A stretch of 41,120 nt of DNA from Herpetosiphon llansteffanensis (GTDB lineage Bacteria > Chloroflexota > Chloroflexia > Chloroflexales > Herpetosiphonaceae). The notes under the pieces are model-generated. The model saw nothing but the letters and a program-made list of their open reading frames with translations. It searched no databases and was not told the DNA's origin. Every line of letters starts with the position of its first letter. Within the stretch, counting starts at the first letter, position 1. Made by a program: the position numbers and the translations under genes. The stretch lies in assembly GCF_003205875.1 (NCBI RefSeq), contig NZ_PUBZ01000110.1, forward strand, positions 1-41,120, read 5' to 3'. Shown here one piece after another: positions 24,601-33,206 of this stretch.

Positions 24601-27294
24601 GGTTTGCTGGAAGCCCAACGATTCTTGCAAGGCTTGTTGAGCCTCGACCCGTTCGCTTACGTCTTGTTGAACGCCGATAAAGTTGATCAACTCACCCTTA
24701 TCATCAAACACTGGGTTGATGTCGAGTTCGTTCCAGAACAAGGTGCCATCTTTGCGATAGTTGCGTAGCAAGACGCGCGTAGCACGTTTTTCACGAATTG
24801 CATGGCGTAATTCGCGCAAGCCAGGCTGGTCGCCATCATCGCCTTGCAAGAAGCGACAATTTTTGCCCAGCACATCTTCAGGTGTATAGCCAGTAATCCG
24901 CTCGAAGGCTGGGTTGACATACACCACTGGCATATCAAACTGATAGGGATCAACAATGACAATCCCGTCGTTACTGGCGGTGATTGCGCGTTCACGAATC
25001 CGCAGCAGTTCTTGGGTACGATTGATTTCTTCAAACGATTGGGCATTTTCCAAACCAACTGCCACTTGGGCAGCAATTGATTGAAGCAAGGTTGCATCAT
25101 CGTTGGTCAGCGAATTGACTTCAGCATTTTGCACGTCCAACACGCCGAGCACTTCATCGCCCAGCATAATTGGCACAGCAATTTCAGCCTTCGTTTCGGG
25201 CAGCAATGGGTTTGCCAACCAGCCTGCTTCTTTGCTCACGTCGGGAATCAACACCACATCTTTGGTGCTGGCGGCGCGACCAACCAAACCACGGCCTTGC
25301 GGAATGCGGTGATTGCGGGCCAACAAGGTGCGGCCTGCTTGCCCCGTACCACCCATCATCACAAAATCATTGGTTTGTTGATCAACCAAGTAGATATGAG
25401 CGTGATAGTAGTTGAAGGTATTTTTGAGCTGCTCAACCACTTCCAACACCAATTGGTTGGGATTCAAAATCGTTGAGAGTCGACGACTGACCTCGTTGGA
25501 TGTTTCCAAAGCGATGGTGCGTTGTTGCAAACCTTGCAGCGTTTGGGCCAATTGCTCCGACATACTATTAAAGGTTGTCGTGAGTTGGCCAATTTCGTCT
25601 TGCGAGGTTACTGGTGCACGGGTTGATAAGTCGCCAGCGCGGAAGCGCTCCACAAAAGCGGTCAAGCGTTCAATTGGCGTGGTCAGAATGCGCGCTGCAA
25701 ATACAGCGATCATACTAATCCCAACCAAGAGCACCAACACAATCAAGGTCGTCGAACGCTCAGATTGACGAATTGGTGCTAAGAAGGTTGATTCGCTTTG
25801 GTGATAGAGTACCCGCCATTGCACAGTTTTGGTTGCAGTATAGGCATAAATATCATTGCCTTCAGGATCGGGATCGCCTGGTTTTTGATCTTCAGCAACC
25901 GAGCTTGGAATGGTGATCACCTGGCCAGTGCTTTGGGGATCGAGCACCACGCCTTTGATTGCATTAATCAGGGCTGGGTATGGCACAAGCAGGTTGGCTG
26001 CATTGATATTTTGCAAACGCCGTTCGTCTTGCAAGCGTTTGATTTCATCTGGTTGCAAGTTATCGGCGATTTTATACAAGAGGGTTAATTCGCTGCCTTG
26101 GGCAATCCGCATGCCATATTCATCAAGCACCACCCCAAATGAGTTTTGACCAGCGCGGTCGTTACTGCGGGCAACCAACGATTGAATAATGCTAGCGCTG
26201 TAGCGAATCCGCAAAACACCGATAATTTCTTGGCTTTGCGGGTTACGCACTGGCGTACTGAAATAAATCGAAGGCAAATTATCATTGCCGAAGGTAACTG
26301 GCGAAATAATGCTTTGGCCAGTCCGAATCGCGTTTTGATAATATGAAAGGCCTGAATCGTTGACCCCAACATTGGTTGGAACCGTATCGACCAAGACGAT
26401 GCCGCGATTATTCAGCAAGGCAACCGAGAGCGTATCATTATTTTCGGTGGTAACGGCGCGGAACAAATTACGCGTATCGCGATCTTGGTCGGGAACCAAG
26501 GTGTTTTGTTCGGCAGCCAGCAAATATTCGCTTAGCTCGGGAATCCGTGAAAGTGCACTAACCCGGTTGATATTCCGATTGACAAAATCATCAATTTCGT
26601 TGGCAATATTGGTAGCGTTGACCAAAATCAGGCTATTGGCTTGGTTGGTCAGCGAGGTTCTGGTTGAGCGCAAGGTAATAAACGAAATAATCGCAATTGG
26701 CAGGGTTGTTACCAGCACAAACGAGATTAGGATTTTATTGCGAATTGAGAGCGTGCCAAATTCACGGAAGACAAAGAAAATCAAGATTAATATGGCTGCG
26801 ATAGCCATCACAGGCATATAAATTTCTTGATTGCCCGAAACCCGAACCTCTTGAATATTGAGGAAGGTTTTGAGCAAGGTTGCGATCACGCCAAGGCTAA
26901 TAATCCCCAAGATGACTGGAAAAATATGGCGTTCGGGTAGGGTTTGGATCGAGATGACCAGCACAAAGAAAACATTTAAAATCGAGAGCATAAAGCCGAA
27001 CTCTGCAATAAAGAGCTGGCTCGGGAAGGTGGCAACGGCAATCGCGATAATTAAACTATAGGCCCCAGCGATCAGCCAACCTTGTTTGGCGGAGATCGTT
27101 GCACATAAGCCACCGATTGTTGCCACAACAATGCTGATGAGGCTCATGTAATTTTGCCACGATGGCACGCGCACTGCTTCTAAGCCATAGGGAATTGCCA
27201 TGATTAAGCCAACAATCATGGTAAAAATACCAAAGCGAAGAATGCGCTTGAGCCGAATGTTATTCAATGTGCTATGCGAGATTCCACTAGCCAT
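21661..27294 (-). CDS. Giant membrane histidine kinase: Cache-HAMP-GAF-LOV-PAS4-GAF-kinase
   Basis: A 1877-residue kinase. Residues 15-205 contain about six membrane helices; 225-505 resemble an extracytoplasmic Cache sensor; a further membrane helix (about 510-530) leads to a HAMP domain (532-590). GAF1 follows (620-765). Residues 770-880 are a LOV domain with GKNCRFLQG and Cys813, the flavin-adduct residue, plus N845, N855 and Q876. Four PAS domains start at about 892, 1032, 1164 and 1305, then a second GAF (1445-1605) clearly related to GAF1. The kinase core has SHELRTPLNSILGF with His1640, NALKF, DTGIGIP and GGTGLGLPIS. There is no receiver domain in the chain. GAGGTAGGG precedes the ATG. 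It heads an operon with the PLP enzyme-receiver fusion and a free receiver. Confidence 0.93.
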   Translation of the reverse strand: MASGISHSTLNNIRLKRILRFGIFTMIVGLIMAIPYGLEAVRVPSWQNYMSLISIVVATIGGLCATISAKQGWLIAGAYSLIIAIAVATFPSQLFIAEFGFMLSILNVFFVLVISIQTLPERHIFPVILGIISLGVIATLLKTFLNIQEVRVSGNQEIYMPVMAIAAILILIFFVFREFGTLSIRNKILISFVLVTTLPIAIISFITLRSTRTSLTNQANSLILVNATNIANEIDDFVNRNINRVSALSRIPELSEYLLAAEQNTLVPDQDRDTRNLFRAVTTENNDTLSVALLNNRGIVLVDTVPTNVGVNDSGLSYYQNAIRTGQSIISPVTFGNDNLPSIYFSTPVRNPQSQEIIGVLRIRYSASIIQSLVARSNDRAGQNSFGVVLDEYGMRIAQGSELTLLYKIADNLQPDEIKRLQDERRLQNINAANLLVPYPALINAIKGVVLDPQSTGQVITIPSSVAEDQKPGDPDPEGNDIYAYTATKTVQWRVLYHQSESTFLAPIRQSERSTTLIVLVLLVGISMIAVFAARILTTPIERLTAFVERFRAGDLSTRAPVTSQDEIGQLTTTFNSMSEQLAQTLQGLQQRTIALETSNEVSRRLSTILNPNQLVLEVVEQLKNTFNYYHAHIYLVDQQTNDFVMMGGTGQAGRTLLARNHRIPQGRGLVGRAASTKDVVLIPDVSKEAGWLANPLLPETKAEIAVPIMLGDEVLGVLDVQNAEVNSLTNDDATLLQSIAAQVAVGLENAQSFEEINRTQELLRIRERAITASNDGIVIVDPYQFDMPVVYVNPAFERITGYTPEDVLGKNCRFLQGDDGDQPGLRELRHAIREKRATRVLLRNYRKDGTLFWNELDINPVFDDKGELINFIGVQQDVSERVEAQQALQESLGFQQTMLDSANYMIIATTLDGKITSFNRTAEQMLGYDAHEVIGKNLFELANDPAEIAQFTNDLSKQTGTMLSTHDALVYEAQRGRPSNTEWTYVARDGRRFPVLLSITALRDRQGQVTGYLKIANDISAAKQQQQALRDSETRYRSLAESSRDLVFIFDRENRLQYINDFAAKIFDKKPEELMGLLDDQIFLPSTVETRREDAEAVFTTGQGRTRESMLTLNGEETWFDFQLLPILDDQTNSPELIMSVGRNITDRKRDEQERERTLLEIDRQRRTLQGILEALPVGVVVYNAQFEMQLRNQSAELIVGQPLGDVDSEQLQVIGETYKLFIPGTDTPFDPNKIPVFRALQHGERGQAEFDIQHADGRRFTVLASGAPVFNNEGQVISGIALLQDITDRKLNEQERERLLQATIEQERLLKAILDNMPIGVYVVNNKGVSQLINRSTIEILGVSGQMGAAVLDQADLPRPKFLHESTDKELEVHETGLFKALTSKKVTHELVDVMRFDGSRVSVDSTSVPMFDENQQLTGVLSLIQDVTEQRNAQREREQLLTQVEYRALELETVAQVSTSAAGLLNVEELLQTVVDLTKHRFGLYHAHIYLYNPDDQQLELAFGAGEIGRTMVKEGRTIPLDREQSLVAQAGRARRSIIENDVRSNPSFLPHPLLPETRAEMATPLIAGSMLLGVLDIQSDKDHIFTDDDRKIQTTLASQIAIALQNARLFVEQTATMQRLQELDQLKSAFLANMSHELRTPLNSILGFTEVILEGINGPINDLIHNDLSIIHRNGRHLLNLINDILDMAKIESGKLTLFRETFDVVEVLHEVASTVGPLATQKHLELKVDIEPHLKLPVYADRFRIRQVLLNIVGNALKFTEQGSVIIGIDTTPTTRMIKIQDTGIGIPLDNQDTIFMEFHQVDNSTTRKAGGTGLGLPISRHLVEMHGGKLSMVSTGNPGEGSLFTIELPINASEDEVDPNEAPANQPMSVE

Positions 27295-27482
27295 AACCCT
27301 ACCTCGTATACTGTGCCAAATTTGCGCTTGGGAACTATGCTGCCAACAGTTATTGCACGTTAACCTAAAGAGAACAACTGCATTGTGTGATTATACCTAT
27401 TTCCAACCCAAATTGACTGCTATTGCTGGTTGTCCTTAGTCCCGATTATGGTGCAACTTGGGGGGGATATTTATTGACCCGA

Positions 27483-28349
27483 TCATTGGATAAGGTTTAA
27501 AAGCATTTCAATTCGTTGGAAGGCTTCGATATAGCCATGGTTGGTATAGGCGGTCAAATGTGGGTCGTCGCAGCGAATATTTTCTGCTTGCGTATCCAAA
27601 CGGCTATGGCGTTGATGCACCTGGCTCAGCAAGGCCGCACCAACCGTCTCAGGATCACCAGCTTCAGTATGTAGCCGAATATGCGAAATCACCAATGGTT
27701 GGCGACGGAAAATGCACCAACCACGGCCACCATCGGGCAAACTTACGCGGCAACCTTCGACCATAGCCATATGGTCATAGGAATCAGCTTGGTTGGTCCA
27801 TGGCACACCTTGCGCTTGCTGGCGCACGAGGCGTTGCAATTGCGACCAATCGAGCCATTCGACCGATCCAACTGCAGGAATTTTGACTGGGCCTGGAGGC
27901 CGTCGCATCACCAACAGTTGGTTGGTTTCCTCAAAGCCGAGCGCCAAAAAAAGCTTGTGGGCTGGCGTGTTATTCAAAATAACTTCAAGCTGCACATATT
28001 TGAGCCAATGCTGACGCGCAGCTTCAACCATTGCGATCATCAAGGCGCGGCCAATGCCACCCTTGCGCCGATTGGGCAACACGCCTAGCCGGGTAACCCA
28101 AGCATGGTCGCGGCGCACGCCAAGCATTGCAAGGCCCATAATGTCGCCATCGGCCTTGGCGACAAACGAGGCATCTAAGTTAACATCATATAACCGAATA
28201 TATTCAGCGAGCCGCTGGCTGTTCATTGGCATTGGCACAATATAATCGATCCGAGTCTGGTTATAAATTGCGACCAATTCATCAATGGTAAAGCTGGCTG
28301 CAGGAGTAAGCTCTATGGCCGAACCATCGTGAAAACCATCTGTTGTCAT
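27483..28349 (-). CDS. GNAT-family N-acetyltransferase
   Basis: A 288-residue protein with a GNAT domain at about residues 15-150. ASFVAKADGDIMGLAMLGV is strands 2-3; AWVTRLGVLPNRRKGGIGRAL holds the acetyl-CoA pyrophosphate loop (RRKGGIG); LEVILNNTPAHKLFLALGFEE is the motif B region. It should transfer an acyl group from acyl-CoA to an amine. The remaining 130 residues (from about VGSVEWLDWSQLQRLV) look like a second, degenerate GNAT-like half without a visible CoA loop, a layout seen in some two-domain members. AAGGA lies six bases before the ATG. It starts 26 bases after the receiver gene stop, so the two are probably co-transcribed. The substrate is unknown. Confidence 0.85.
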   Translation of the reverse strand: MTTDGFHDGSAIELTPAASFTIDELVAIYNQTRIDYIVPMPMNSQRLAEYIRLYDVNLDASFVAKADGDIMGLAMLGVRRDHAWVTRLGVLPNRRKGGIGRALMIAMVEAARQHWLKYVQLEVILNNTPAHKLFLALGFEETNQLLVMRRPPGPVKIPAVGSVEWLDWSQLQRLVRQQAQGVPWTNQADSYDHMAMVEGCRVSLPDGGRGWCIFRRQPLVISHIRLHTEAGDPETVGAALLSQVHQRHSRLDTQAENIRCDDPHLTAYTNHGYIEAFQRIEMLLNLIQ

Positions 28350-28375
28350 ATAGATCCTTGATAGCTAGAACCTAT

Positions 28376-28738
28376 TTAGGCGAGGTAACTGGCAATCGCT
28401 TGGGCAAAATCAACAACTGATAGTGGTTTGCGAATAAAGCCATTACATCCATAGGCACGAACCATTTGGCGGGCGGTTTCTTCGGGCCAAGCGGTAAAAA
28501 CCACAATCGGAATGTTTTGAGTTTCGGGCGTACCGCGCAACACCCCAGCCACCGTTTGACCATCGGCATCAGGCAAACCCAAATCAAGCAAAATCAAGTC
28601 GGGATGTTGTTCGAGCGCCATATCCAAGCCACTGGCAGCATCAGCCGCTTCGAGCACCGAATAGCCATAGGCATTCAAAACTCGGCGCGCCAAAGCAGCA
28701 TTGTCAGGAATATCTTCAATTACTAAAATCGTCGGCAT
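28376..28738 (-). CDS. Stand-alone response regulator receiver
   Basis: A 120-residue receiver with IEDIPDNAALARRVL (acidic pocket), LILLDLGLPDADGQTV (phosphoacceptor Asp), VVFTAWPEETARQM (Thr) and GFIRKPLSVVDFAQAI (Lys). No output domain follows; the stop is right after the last helix. AGAGG precedes the ATG. The GNAT gene follows at 26 bases in the same direction. Such receivers need a partner kinase or phosphotransfer protein; the giant kinase lies just beyond the GNAT gene on the same strand with a gap of about 190 bases, so a functional link is possible but unproven. Confidence 0.92.
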   Translation of the reverse strand: MPTILVIEDIPDNAALARRVLNAYGYSVLEAADAASGLDMALEQHPDLILLDLGLPDADGQTVAGVLRGTPETQNIPIVVFTAWPEETARQMVRAYGCNGFIRKPLSVVDFAQAIASYLA

Positions 28739-28892
28739 AAATACCTCTATTCTTGATCGTACCGTCGTCTATTGTAACGGGTTTGGTAGATCGTGCCTAG
28801 ACCATTTGCTGACGGGATCTTAACAATTTGGCCCAAATTGGCATTTGCAGGTGGCAATGATTCATATCGATCAAGCCATTCATAGAACGAGT

Positions 28893-31800
28893 TTAGCCCT
28901 GTTCAGTCGCCAATTCTTGCACAATCGCCGGAATAACTTGCTCGAATGGCGTAGTTGGACGCTGGCTCAAAATTAGCCATTGGGTTTCGCCCAAAATTTG
29001 AATCAACTGTGGTTGCAGTTTGTCGATCGCTGCATGAATTTCACTATCAATTGCTTCGTGATGCAGCACGATCTGAATCAAATTGGCGCTTGCTTCAGCT
29101 TGATTGGTTGCTAAACGCCATTCTGCCAAAGCAACCAAACTATGTAAACATACTAAGGTCATATGTTTGGTATAGCCCAAGTTTAACGCTTGGTAGAGAT
29201 AGTGACGTGCTTCGTCCCATGCTTGCTCGACAATTGCCAAGCCACCAAGATTAAGTTGATTGACCGCGATGCCAAAATCGTGGCCTTGCTCGCGCGAGGT
29301 TGCCAAGCCTTCACGATAGGCTTCACGCGCAACTTGATAATCGCCGCGCGCAAAGGCCACAACCCCAACATTACTCACGCCGCTAATAATCCCGCTGTGG
29401 TAGTTGGCGTGACGCGCTCGATTGACGCTGGCCGAAAAATGTTGTTGCGCGGTGTAGAGGTCGCCTTGCACATAGGCGATGTTGCCAAATTGGCGCAGCA
29501 CATCGGCCTCGCCCACGCCATCGCCAATGCGTTGAGCAGTTACCAACGCCGAATCCAAATTGGTTAGGGCCATGCTGTGGTCGCCCAAACGCCAGCGGGC
29601 TTGGCTCAAATTAAATTGCATGCGCACAATTTGTTGTTGCGCAGCAAAATCATCATCAACCGCCAATAAATGCAAGGCTCGCTCGAAAAATGGAATTGCT
29701 TCGCGATAACTACAGCGCAGCAGCGTTTGCTCGCCAGCCCGTTGCAAGGCCTCAATCGCTGGCTGACGGCTTTCTGGCTCATCAGGATCAATCGCATGGC
29801 TCCAGTGGTGAGCCAAAAGGCTGCTGCCAGCTTCAGCCAAATGGGGATGTTCGCTGGCGTACCATTCAGCGATGGCCCGATGTAACGCCCGCCGTTGGCC
29901 AAAAAGCAACAACGAGTAGGCCACATCGTGAATAATCGCTTGGCTAAATTGATAGCCCTCGCTGGCCTCGTGAATAAAGCCTTGTTGCACGAGCAGCCCA
30001 AGGTGGGCCAAAATATGCGCGCGTTCGTGAGCTAATGGATAAATCGCCTCAAGCACCGCCAGCTGAAACTCATGACCAATCACGCTAGCAATTTTGAGGG
30101 TTAATTGGGGTTGCGGCGGTAGTTGGTCAATTCTGCTGACCAGCACGCCTTGAATGGTACTTGGCAAATTGAGTTTTTCAAGTTGACTAAATTGATCAAG
30201 CTTGCAAATGCCGTTATTAATGCGAATCATACCGGCACTGCGCAAAGCCTGAGCAAGCTCGATGCTCCACAAGGGATGGCCAGCAGCCCGTTGATTAATA
30301 AACGCGGCAACGCTTGGTGGAATTGCCTGCACACCTAACGATTGGGCGACGACCGCAATACAAGCCACCGGATCAAGTGCTTGTAAGTGCAAAAACTGCT
30401 GGGCTGCAAGGCCTGCTAGTCTGTTGGGAGCAGTTGTCATTAAGATAATCGCAGGCTGCTGTTGCAATAGTTGCTCAAGCGTATTGAGCGCCAGCGAATC
30501 GAACCATTGCAAATTGTCGATGCACAACACCAAGGGCTTTTGCTGATGGAGTTGATTGAGCGCATGGCCAATTAATTCATGAATAATTTGCACTTGTTGC
30601 GCTTGATCAAGCGTGGCGGTGCTTTCGGCGCGGCCAGGTAATTCCAAAACATCGTGCAACAGTTGCACCGATTTGGCCAATTGGTCGGGCAATTGCAAGC
30701 GTTGAATAATTAATTGATAACATTGGCTGGCTTGATTTGGCCATTGCTCAACTGCCAAACAGGCCTCAAGCAACAAGCGCCAGCCTGGATATTGGGCCGA
30801 TTGACGCAGGCTGCTGCTGGTAATCAGCAAGGCTTGGCGCTCATAGTGCTCGGCAATTTCGACAGCCTCATACAACAAGGCCGATTTGCCCATGCCACTC
30901 TCGCCAGTCAGCATCAGATGTTGAATTGTGGGCGCAGTTTGGGTAAAAAGTTGCTCAATCTGGCCGCGCTCACGTCGTCGCCCAATCAAGCGTCGAGGCC
31001 GAATTTGGTCGGGGCTATAGTTGGTTTGTTGTGGGCGATAAATCGTAATTGGCTGGCTTTTGCCTTTGATCATAATTGGCGGCAGCACTTGAAAACGCAC
31101 TTGTTGTTGGCTAGCTTGGGCGGTGGTTTGGTCGCATAAAATCGGCGCAAGATTGGCTTCCATCAAGCGCGCCGCCCGATTGACCACATCGCCAATCATG
31201 GTAAATTCGCGCCGCTGGCTATTGCCAATTTCGCCACAAAAAGCTGGGCCAGTTGCAATCCCAATCGTGTGAGTCAGGCTCAATTTGGTGAGCGCGGTTG
31301 AGGCTTCGAGCGCAGCCCGCACCGCGCGTTCAGCATCATCGCGATGTGAGAGCGGCGGCAAGCCAAAGGCCGCCAACAAACTTACGCCTTTATCATCAAC
31401 CGATAATTTATCGATGCTACCTTCGTAGCGAAAAATAACCGTTTGCAAGGCGCTAATCGCTGCTTGCACCTGCTCAAGGGTGGTGAAAAAGCTCAAGGCT
31501 GGCACATTAATAAACATCACACTTAGATGGCGCAATTCGGCCAGCCATTCGTGCAAGCCTGCATTAATCCGCGCAATCACGGCGGTTGGCATAAACGGAG
31601 TCAATTGTTCAGTTGGATAGTTGGGCAGCTGCTGATTGATTTCAGGCAAGGGCAGGTTTTCAGCCAATCCAGTTAAGCGAAAAGCTTGGGCGCGTAAATC
31701 CTCGCCTTGGCCTTGTTGGCGAATGAGCGAGCGCGCTTCTGGCGAGATAACGACTTGGCCAGCGTGGGTTTGCGAGCCAAGCAGATGGACTTGCAGCAAG

Positions 31801-32288
31801 GCCTCGCCACTAATCAACTGTTCCCAATGATTGTTCACGCCGCCCACGATAAAGTTTGAAATTGAGCCAGCTCCAATTTGCACCCGAATTGCCAAAAGTT
31901 CAGCAGCACTTGGTAGCGTGAAGCTTGCTTGAATCGCTAGGCCACATTGGGCTGCAAGTTGCGTCGTCTGGCGCAGTTGCTCAAGATCATCGGCCATCCA
32001 AATCGCAATTAATGCATCGCCAGCGAATTTAACCACATCGCCGCCATGGGCAATCACTGTATCAATTAATTGGCTAAATGAATCGTTGAGCACATCGGAA
32101 ATATATTCGAGAATTGTGGTTTGATCGTAGGCAAATTGCTCACTGAGCCGACTGAAACCAGAAAAATCGGCAAACAAAACCGTAGCCAATTGATCTTCGG
32201 CCAAGGGTTGGCGGAGTTGTTGCTCATCAATGAGCCGTTGCAGGACATAGCGTGGCAGAAAACTGCTGATCTGAGGATTGGCGGCCAT
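28893..32288 (-). CDS. Tandem class III nucleotide cyclase-NTPase-TPR protein (soluble adenylyl cyclase-like)
   Basis: Residues 30-190 are cyclase domain C1 with metal-binding Asp41 (FADFSGFSRL) and Asp91 (KFAGDALIAIW). Residues 250-395 are C2, which lacks the metal Asp (VMFINVPAL) but has Lys294, Thr363, Asn370 and Arg374 (FTMIGDVVNRAARL), the residues that select adenine and stabilise the transition state. One active site shared between C1 and C2, Lys-Thr specificity and this order match mammalian soluble adenylyl cyclase, so ATP is the likely substrate. An NTPase of the AAA/STAND kind follows with Walker A GESGMGKS (462-469), Walker B-like VLCIDNLQWFD, and about 450 residues of TPR-like helical repeats to the C-terminus. 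It is cytoplasmic with no membrane segment. The gene is divergent from the carotenoid gene. Confidence 0.92.
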   Translation of the reverse strand: MAANPQISSFLPRYVLQRLIDEQQLRQPLAEDQLATVLFADFSGFSRLSEQFAYDQTTILEYISDVLNDSFSQLIDTVIAHGGDVVKFAGDALIAIWMADDLEQLRQTTQLAAQCGLAIQASFTLPSAAELLAIRVQIGAGSISNFIVGGVNNHWEQLISGEALLQVHLLGSQTHAGQVVISPEARSLIRQQGQGEDLRAQAFRLTGLAENLPLPEINQQLPNYPTEQLTPFMPTAVIARINAGLHEWLAELRHLSVMFINVPALSFFTTLEQVQAAISALQTVIFRYEGSIDKLSVDDKGVSLLAAFGLPPLSHRDDAERAVRAALEASTALTKLSLTHTIGIATGPAFCGEIGNSQRREFTMIGDVVNRAARLMEANLAPILCDQTTAQASQQQVRFQVLPPIMIKGKSQPITIYRPQQTNYSPDQIRPRRLIGRRRERGQIEQLFTQTAPTIQHLMLTGESGMGKSALLYEAVEIAEHYERQALLITSSSLRQSAQYPGWRLLLEACLAVEQWPNQASQCYQLIIQRLQLPDQLAKSVQLLHDVLELPGRAESTATLDQAQQVQIIHELIGHALNQLHQQKPLVLCIDNLQWFDSLALNTLEQLLQQQPAIILMTTAPNRLAGLAAQQFLHLQALDPVACIAVVAQSLGVQAIPPSVAAFINQRAAGHPLWSIELAQALRSAGMIRINNGICKLDQFSQLEKLNLPSTIQGVLVSRIDQLPPQPQLTLKIASVIGHEFQLAVLEAIYPLAHERAHILAHLGLLVQQGFIHEASEGYQFSQAIIHDVAYSLLLFGQRRALHRAIAEWYASEHPHLAEAGSSLLAHHWSHAIDPDEPESRQPAIEALQRAGEQTLLRCSYREAIPFFERALHLLAVDDDFAAQQQIVRMQFNLSQARWRLGDHSMALTNLDSALVTAQRIGDGVGEADVLRQFGNIAYVQGDLYTAQQHFSASVNRARHANYHSGIISGVSNVGVVAFARGDYQVAREAYREGLATSREQGHDFGIAVNQLNLGGLAIVEQAWDEARHYLYQALNLGYTKHMTLVCLHSLVALAEWRLATNQAEASANLIQIVLHHEAIDSEIHAAIDKLQPQLIQILGETQWLILSQRPTTPFEQVIPAIVQELATEQG

Positions 32289-32409
32289 GCAGGTGCGTCC
32301 TTTATCAAACGATCAACGCTGAACGTGGATTAAGCTTAGAATACATCCATCCTAGCGGGACTAGAGTAAGATCGCAAGAGACGATTTTACTATTTCAGGG
32401 GTGAACTTT

Positions 32410-33204
32410 GTGGCTGCTTTGCGCCTTGGACATTGGTTATGGGTAGGATATTTGTTTGTTTGGGCTTGGAGTGTACCCTTATTGGCGTTTGACCTTGTGC
32501 CTGCTGGCGGCGAATTTATGGCAACCCTGATGTTGGTTGTGCCTGGCGGCTTAGCAGCTTGGTGGTTAATTCAACGCTATGGCAGCATGGGCTGGCTGAG
32601 CACTGGCATTATTGGCATTGGCTCATGGCTGACCGAGCATCTTGGCGTAACCACTGGCTGGCCGTTTGGCGCATATCAATATAACGGCGTGCTGTTGCCA
32701 GAAATTGTTGGCGTTGTGCCCTTGGCGATTCCGTTTGCATGGTTGTTGGTCGTGCCAGGTGCGCTTGAATTGAGTCGGGCGCTGATGCCCACGGCTGGGT
32801 TTTGGCAACGGGTGCTGGGTGCTGCCAGCTTGGCAATGTTGTTTGATTTGGTGATCGAGCCAGTTGCTGTTTATATCAATCGCTATTGGACATGGCTTGA
32901 ATCTGGCCCGATCTTTGGCATTCCAACTGCCAATTTTATCGCGTGGTGGGCCTTGGCGTTGATTTTGGCGCTCGCAACCGAAGCACTTTGTCGCAAGTCA
33001 ATCAAGCAGCCAACAGATCATGCTCGCTTGACGCTGCCAATCGCGATTTATTTGCTGAACTTGGCCTTGTTTACCGTGGTTAATCTGACCCATCAACAGC
33101 TGGCCGCTGGCACGTTGGGTTTATTGCTGCTGGCCGGATTTGGCTGGCGCTTGCAGCAACAGCAAACGCGCTGGCATTGGAAATATGATCAATTAACCAC
33201 TTGA
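32410..33204 (+). CDS. Carotenoid biosynthesis membrane protein (DUF422, CruF-like)
   Basis: A polytopic membrane protein of about 264 residues with roughly seven hydrophobic helices. It matches DUF422, which includes the carotenoid 1',2'-hydratase CruF: signatures are GIGSWLTEHLGVTTGWPFGAY, LFDLVIEPVAVYINRYWTW and FGIPTANFIAWW, each with the Glu/Asp and aromatic residues conserved in the family. CruF adds water to psi-ends of carotenoids such as gamma-carotene, making hydroxylated, then glycosylated, pigments in Chloroflexota and cyanobacteria. The GTG at 32410 is taken because AGGGG lies about eight bases upstream; a GTG at 32401 sits too close to that site. The stop is two bases from the stop of the convergent glycosyltransferase gene. 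No other crt gene is in the window. Confidence 0.8.
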   Translation: MAALRLGHWLWVGYLFVWAWSVPLLAFDLVPAGGEFMATLMLVVPGGLAAWWLIQRYGSMGWLSTGIIGIGSWLTEHLGVTTGWPFGAYQYNGVLLPEIVGVVPLAIPFAWLLVVPGALELSRALMPTAGFWQRVLGAASLAMLFDLVIEPVAVYINRYWTWLESGPIFGIPTANFIAWWALALILALATEALCRKSIKQPTDHARLTLPIAIYLLNLALFTVVNLTHQQLAAGTLGLLLLAGFGWRLQQQQTRWHWKYDQLTT

Positions 33205-33206
33205 AA

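Noticed and set aside
26360-26821. 153-residue frame opposite the giant kinase
   Set aside because: Low-complexity S/R/K-rich shadow of the Cache and membrane region.
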